Assembly (NCBI GenBank): GCA_945871945.1
Contig: CAMBXY010000013.1
Span: 1-17,918, forward strand
Length of the DNA stretch: 17,918 nt
Source of the DNA: Bordetella parapertussis
GTDB taxonomy: Bacteria; Pseudomonadota; Gammaproteobacteria; Burkholderiales; Burkholderiaceae_C
Reading direction: 5' to 3'
The position numbers were made by a program, and so were the translations under genes. Below, piece by piece: positions 15,612 to 17,918 of this stretch (position 1 is its first letter; every line of letters starts with the position of its first letter). Under the pieces are notes generated by a model, which saw nothing but the letters and a program-made list of their open reading frames with translations, ran no database searches and was not told where the DNA came from.

Positions 15612-16037
15612 TTAAATTTTTTCGATCACCAAGCGGTTGCCGACCATCTCAACAATTCGATGCGTGCCTGTGGTGTGCGTCTGACCGGGCGTCAGCAGAG
15701 CTGTCCACTGAGCACCACGGTGCTTGACCAAGGCCAAGCCTTGGGCGTCCCATTCGGTCACCTGGACCGACTCGCCCACATCCAAATGAATATGGGGGTT
15801 GCTGGAAACTTCAGAGAGCGCCTGACGCCGGGCATTTTTCAGATGCCAGGCGGTCACAGCCAAGCCGCCCACGCCAGCGCCGACCACCATTTGCCAATTC
15901 AGGCTCAACTCAGCGTAAGCGGCCAGTCCCCCAGCGGCTGCGCCCAAAGACAGCATCAACAAATAAAAAGTACCGGTGAGCAACTCAACGCCAACCAAAC
16001 CACCGGCAAGCAACCACCAAACCGTCGTTAAAGCCAT
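15612..16037 (-). CDS. NfeD-like membrane protein, partner of the SPFH protein
   Basis: A 141-residue protein of the short NfeD (YbbJ) class. Three hydrophobic segments (WWLLAGGLVGVELL; FYLLMLSLGAAAGGLAAY; MVVGAGVGGLAVTAW, all within residues 7-65) are followed by a soluble OB-like beta domain (about 85-141; VGESVQVTEWDAQGLALVKH, RGAQWTALL, VEMVGNRLVIEKI). These proteins are encoded with SPFH proteins and are thought to organise them in the membrane. The ATG at 16037 has an excellent AAAGGGG five bases upstream. The SPFH gene follows 22 bases downstream. The two-gene cassette is flanked by the 26-base direct repeats. Confidence 0.85.
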   Translation of the reverse strand: MALTTVWWLLAGGLVGVELLTGTFYLLMLSLGAAAGGLAAYAELSLNWQMVVGAGVGGLAVTAWHLKNARRQALSEVSSNPHIHLDVGESVQVTEWDAQGLALVKHRGAQWTALLTPGQTHTTGTHRIVEMVGNRLVIEKI

Positions 16038-16083
16038 GCGAGCCCCTTTGAAGAATGAGTTCTTTTCTACGCAACTTCGATTG

Positions 16084-16109
16084 TGCCTAACTTAGCTTTC
16101 GCCTGTCAC
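16084..16109. repeat. 26-base exact direct repeat, copy 2 (LysR 3' end)
   Basis: An exact copy of 14656-14681, offset by 1,428 bases. This copy holds the last codons of the LysR gene (VTGES) and its TAA stop, plus eight bases downstream. Because it is coding here, it is probably the original of the two. The repeat is in the same orientation in both places, so recombination between copies would delete the nfeD-SPFH pair. Confidence 0.9.
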
Positions 16110-17033
16110 TGTTTGGGTTTCATTGGCTTGGGCTATCACCCACTCACAAAATGCTTTAACTTGTTCACTGGGCGCTTGACTGGGGTTGATCAGTAACCAA
16201 TAGGCCATATGTGAATCGTTGCGCCCACCCTGAAGAACTTCAATCAACTCGCCACTCGCCAGGCTGTTTGCAATCAAGGCAGGGCGTGCAAGCACAATGC
16301 CTTGTCCATTCAAAGCCGCTTGGACCATTTGGTAGGCATAGTTGAAATGTAACCAGCGAACAGGTTGCAAGCCTTGTACACCTTGTGCGGTGAGCCAATG
16401 ACGCCAGGTTAACCAGTTGAGATGCGATGGCTGGATATCACTGGCTTCTATCAGTGTGAACCGCGACAAGTCAGCAGCCGTTTGAATACCGCCCTCTTGT
16501 TTCAAAAGCAGTGGACTGGCAACTGCGACCAGCTGGTCGCCAAACAAGCGGACAGCACCTGTCGGCATACGCGTCGCAGGGCCATAACGAATGGCGATGT
16601 CGATATCTGAAACGCTGAGATCCACAGGTTTGTCGCTCGCGTCAATGCGGATATCAATGTCAGGATGAAGCTTCTGAAAACTTGCCAAACGGGGAATCAG
16701 CCACATCGACGCAAAAGAGGCAAAGGTGGTGACAGCAATGGATTGGCGCAAAACCGAATGCCGAATTTGTTGAACAGTGAGGTCCAATTGGCTCAGCATT
16801 GTGGATACTGACCGAAACAAAACAATGCCTGCTTCGGTTAACCCGACCGAACGGGTATGACGTAAAAACAAAACCATGCCCAACTCGTCTTCCAGCGATT
16901 GAATCTGCCTGCTGACTGCAGATTGGCTGAGCGCCAGTTCCTCAGCGGCAGCGCGAAAGTTCATCAGTCGAGCCGTGACTTCGAAACAACGCAAATAACC
17001 GACGGATAAGGGGCGGGTGCGCATATGGGACAT
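16092..17033 (-). CDS. LysR-type transcriptional regulator (GcvA-like)
   Basis: A 313-residue LysR-type regulator. The winged helix-turn-helix covers about 12-70 (GYLRCFEVTARLMNFRAAAE, LALSQSAVSRQIQSLEDELG). The effector domain (about 96-300) includes FASMWLIPRLASFQKLHPDI, DIDIAIRYGP, LIEASD and GQGIVLARPALI, typical of the GcvA/AmpR-like branch. The ATG at 17033 is used; an ATG three codons later (17024) is equally possible, and neither has a clear ribosome site. It is divergent from a DUF2917 gene across a 137-base region rich in TTAA elements and an eight-base inverted repeat, the classical arrangement for LysR control of the divergent gene. Downstream is the nfeD-SPFH cassette. Substrate or coinducer is unknown. 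Confidence 0.9.
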   Translation of the reverse strand: MSHMRTRPLSVGYLRCFEVTARLMNFRAAAEELALSQSAVSRQIQSLEDELGMVLFLRHTRSVGLTEAGIVLFRSVSTMLSQLDLTVQQIRHSVLRQSIAVTTFASFASMWLIPRLASFQKLHPDIDIRIDASDKPVDLSVSDIDIAIRYGPATRMPTGAVRLFGDQLVAVASPLLLKQEGGIQTAADLSRFTLIEASDIQPSHLNWLTWRHWLTAQGVQGLQPVRWLHFNYAYQMVQAALNGQGIVLARPALIANSLASGELIEVLQGGRNDSHMAYWLLINPSQAPSEQVKAFCEWVIAQANETQTVTGES

Positions 17034-17040
17034 GCGTCAA

Positions 17041-17078
17041 GCTTAACGTGCTGGTTAACTAATAGGGTTGCGTTAAGC
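17041..17078. promoter_or_regulatory. Candidate LysR operator: inverted repeats of TTAACG in the divergent region
   Basis: GCTTAACG (17041-17048) and its exact reverse complement CGTTAAGC (17071-17078) bracket a 22-base spacer containing GGTTAACT. TTAAC at 17043-17047 and GTTAA at 17054-17058 form a second, tighter dyad (six-base gap). CTAAT, the element recognised by E. coli GcvA, occurs at 17059-17063. The left arm starts eight bases upstream of the LysR ATG. Extended, multi-half-site operators between divergent genes are usual for this family; which dyad is used is not decidable from sequence alone. Confidence 0.45.
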
Positions 17079-17170
17079 GCATCAATCGCGAGGTAAATTT
17101 GCATTGGACAAGTCGAGTACGCTTGGTTGATCATCCGCTTTCACTACCGACTCCCCAAAAGGTAAAGCTG

Positions 17171-17422
17171 ATGGAAACCTTGCATCGCAATTTGTTATTG
17201 ATCACACAAGCAGTGTCATTTCGCTCAGACAAGCCACACACATTGGAGGTTGCCCATGGACGCGCTTGGGTTACGTTGGTGGGTCAGTTGGATAAAGCCA
17301 ATCCCGATATATTTTTGACAGATGGTCAAACCTTGCAGGTGGATTTTTCTCAGCATGTGGTGTTGGAGCCATGGCCGCGCTTTCCAGGCGATGAACTGAG
17401 CGTGCAATGGGTGGAACTTTAG
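17171..17422 (+). CDS. DUF2917 domain protein
   Basis: A small 83-residue protein. The core LEVAHGRAWVTLVGQ, then DIFLTDGQTLQVDFSQHVVLEPW, matches DUF2917, a cupin-like beta-rich family common in Burkholderiales whose role is unknown. There is no signal peptide and no membrane segment. The ATG at 17171 is preferred: AAAGG lies eight bases upstream, and the protein then starts METLHRN just before the conserved core. The frame extends upstream to a TTG at 17099, but the added residues look unstructured and run into the regulatory region. The gene is divergent from a LysR regulator that probably controls it, and converges on the next gene with a seven-base gap. Confidence 0.75.
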   Translation: METLHRNLLLITQAVSFRSDKPHTLEVAHGRAWVTLVGQLDKANPDIFLTDGQTLQVDFSQHVVLEPWPRFPGDELSVQWVEL

Positions 17423-17429
17423 AACTGAA

Positions 17430-17918
17430 TCAAGAGGGTTTGACTTTGGCTAAGCCGCGCAAATCAGCCTCATAAGCCTTGAGCGTTTTCACCATAAATT
17501 CTCTTTGCGCTGCAGTGGTGGTGGTGTGCAACTGGGCCGCCGCTTCGCAATTGATGTCTTTGCGCATCTCGACATAAGCCCGATAAGTTTCATCGGGAGA
17601 ATTCAGCAAACTTCGGTTGAGCAATGCAGTGACCTCTTGTTGTGACCAAGCCAAGCCCTGCTGAGATTTAGCAATGCGTTCCAAGGTGCTTACCGTGTCT
17701 TGCTGACGCCTGATGCGTTCACCCCAACTTTTTTGCTGGTCATACTGTGAGTCTTTGGCCAGTTGTTTGACCAAAGCTTTTTGCTTTTTATCCAAGCGGT
17801 CATACCAACGCTCTGCGTTTTCTATACCTTTGTCGACCTCAACCTGCAACTGTTTGTCGGCACTGGCGTCAAGCTTCCATTCCTTGCGGTAATCCTTGTT
17901 GTCTTTGTCGTACTGTTG
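17430..17918 (-). CDS. DUF6279-like protein, C-terminal part (5' end outside window)
   Basis: The reading frame runs from the window edge to a TGA at 17430, giving 162 residues of the C-terminal part; a TTG at 17849 is not a likely start because the frame continues upstream in coding-like sequence (KDNKDYRKEWKLDASADK). It is very polar and helical, with many Gln, Lys and Glu residues. The segments RIRRQQDTVSTLERI, YRAYVEMRKDINCEAAAQLH and TTTAAQREFMVKTLKAYEAD resemble the C-terminal region of DUF6279 proteins, which are usually lipoproteins of about 300 residues in beta- and gammaproteobacteria. The lipobox, if any, would be outside the window. Function is unknown. Its stop is seven bases from the end of the convergent DUF2917 gene. 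Confidence 0.65.
   Translation of the reverse strand, partial: QQYDKDNKDYRKEWKLDASADKQLQVEVDKGIENAERWYDRLDKKQKALVKQLAKDSQYDQQKSWGERIRRQQDTVSTLERIAKSQQGLAWSQQEVTALLNRSLLNSPDETYRAYVEMRKDINCEAAAQLHTTTTAAQREFMVKTLKAYEADLRGLAKVKPS

Noticed and set aside
1..17918. Defence island, CRISPR, toxin-antitoxin, phage or transposon system
   Set aside because: No matching proteins, repeat arrays or transposase remnants were seen; the genes are almost all conserved housekeeping or metabolic families.

Overview
The window looks like an ordinary chromosomal segment of a betaproteobacterium, most likely Burkholderiales and close to Comamonadaceae. I infer this from recalled protein resemblance (the CDF transporter tail, RuvA/RuvB, the PhoH-YbeY pair, DUF2917 and DUF6279 proteins) and from a G+C content that by eye is slightly above 50%. 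I could run no search. I see no rRNA, tRNA, CRISPR array, prophage, insertion sequence or replication origin. Coding density is very high: no gene-free stretch exceeds about 140 bases.

Layout. 1-180: tail of a cation diffusion facilitator. 212-1603 (+): DEAD-box helicase DbpA, meeting ybeY and phoH (-, 1600-2996). 3037-4685 (+): ruvA and ruvB (Holliday junction branch migration). 4690-5328 (-): histidine phosphatase. 5413-9131 (+): probable fatty-acid operon of a TetR regulator, acyl-CoA dehydrogenase, exported DUF2147 protein and crotonase. A 26-base palindrome just upstream (5375-5400) is a good candidate operator. 9153-9581 (-): hotdog acyl-CoA thioesterase facing that operon. 9618-11444 (+): ATM1-type ABC exporter. 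11441-13432 (-): soluble lytic transglycosylase. 13472-14653 (+): 5-formyltetrahydrofolate cyclo-ligase and a second TetR regulator. 14678-16037 (-): NfeD-like and SPFH (QmcA-like) membrane pair. 16092-17033 (-): LysR regulator, divergent from a small DUF2917 protein (17171-17422, +). 17430-17918 (-): 3' part of a DUF6279-like gene that runs off the window.

The clearest functional grouping is lipid metabolism: regulator, dehydrogenase, crotonase and thioesterase cover local control, desaturation, double-bond handling and CoA release. The crotonase lacks both hydratase glutamates and has the glutamate pattern of enoyl-CoA isomerases, so it may deal with unsaturated substrates.

The most unexpected structural signal is an exact 26-base direct repeat (14656-14681 and 16084-16109) that brackets the nfeD-SPFH pair. 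One copy is the coding 3' end of the LysR gene; the other supplies the SPFH stop codon. This suggests the pair was inserted or rearranged here. A second theme is compaction: all six convergent gene junctions lie within 24 bases, and two share a four-base palindromic stop (TTAA, CTAG). I found no convincing new multi-gene system. The repeat-bounded cassette, the TetR operon with its exported DUF2147 member, and the LysR/DUF2917 operator region deserve the closest look.
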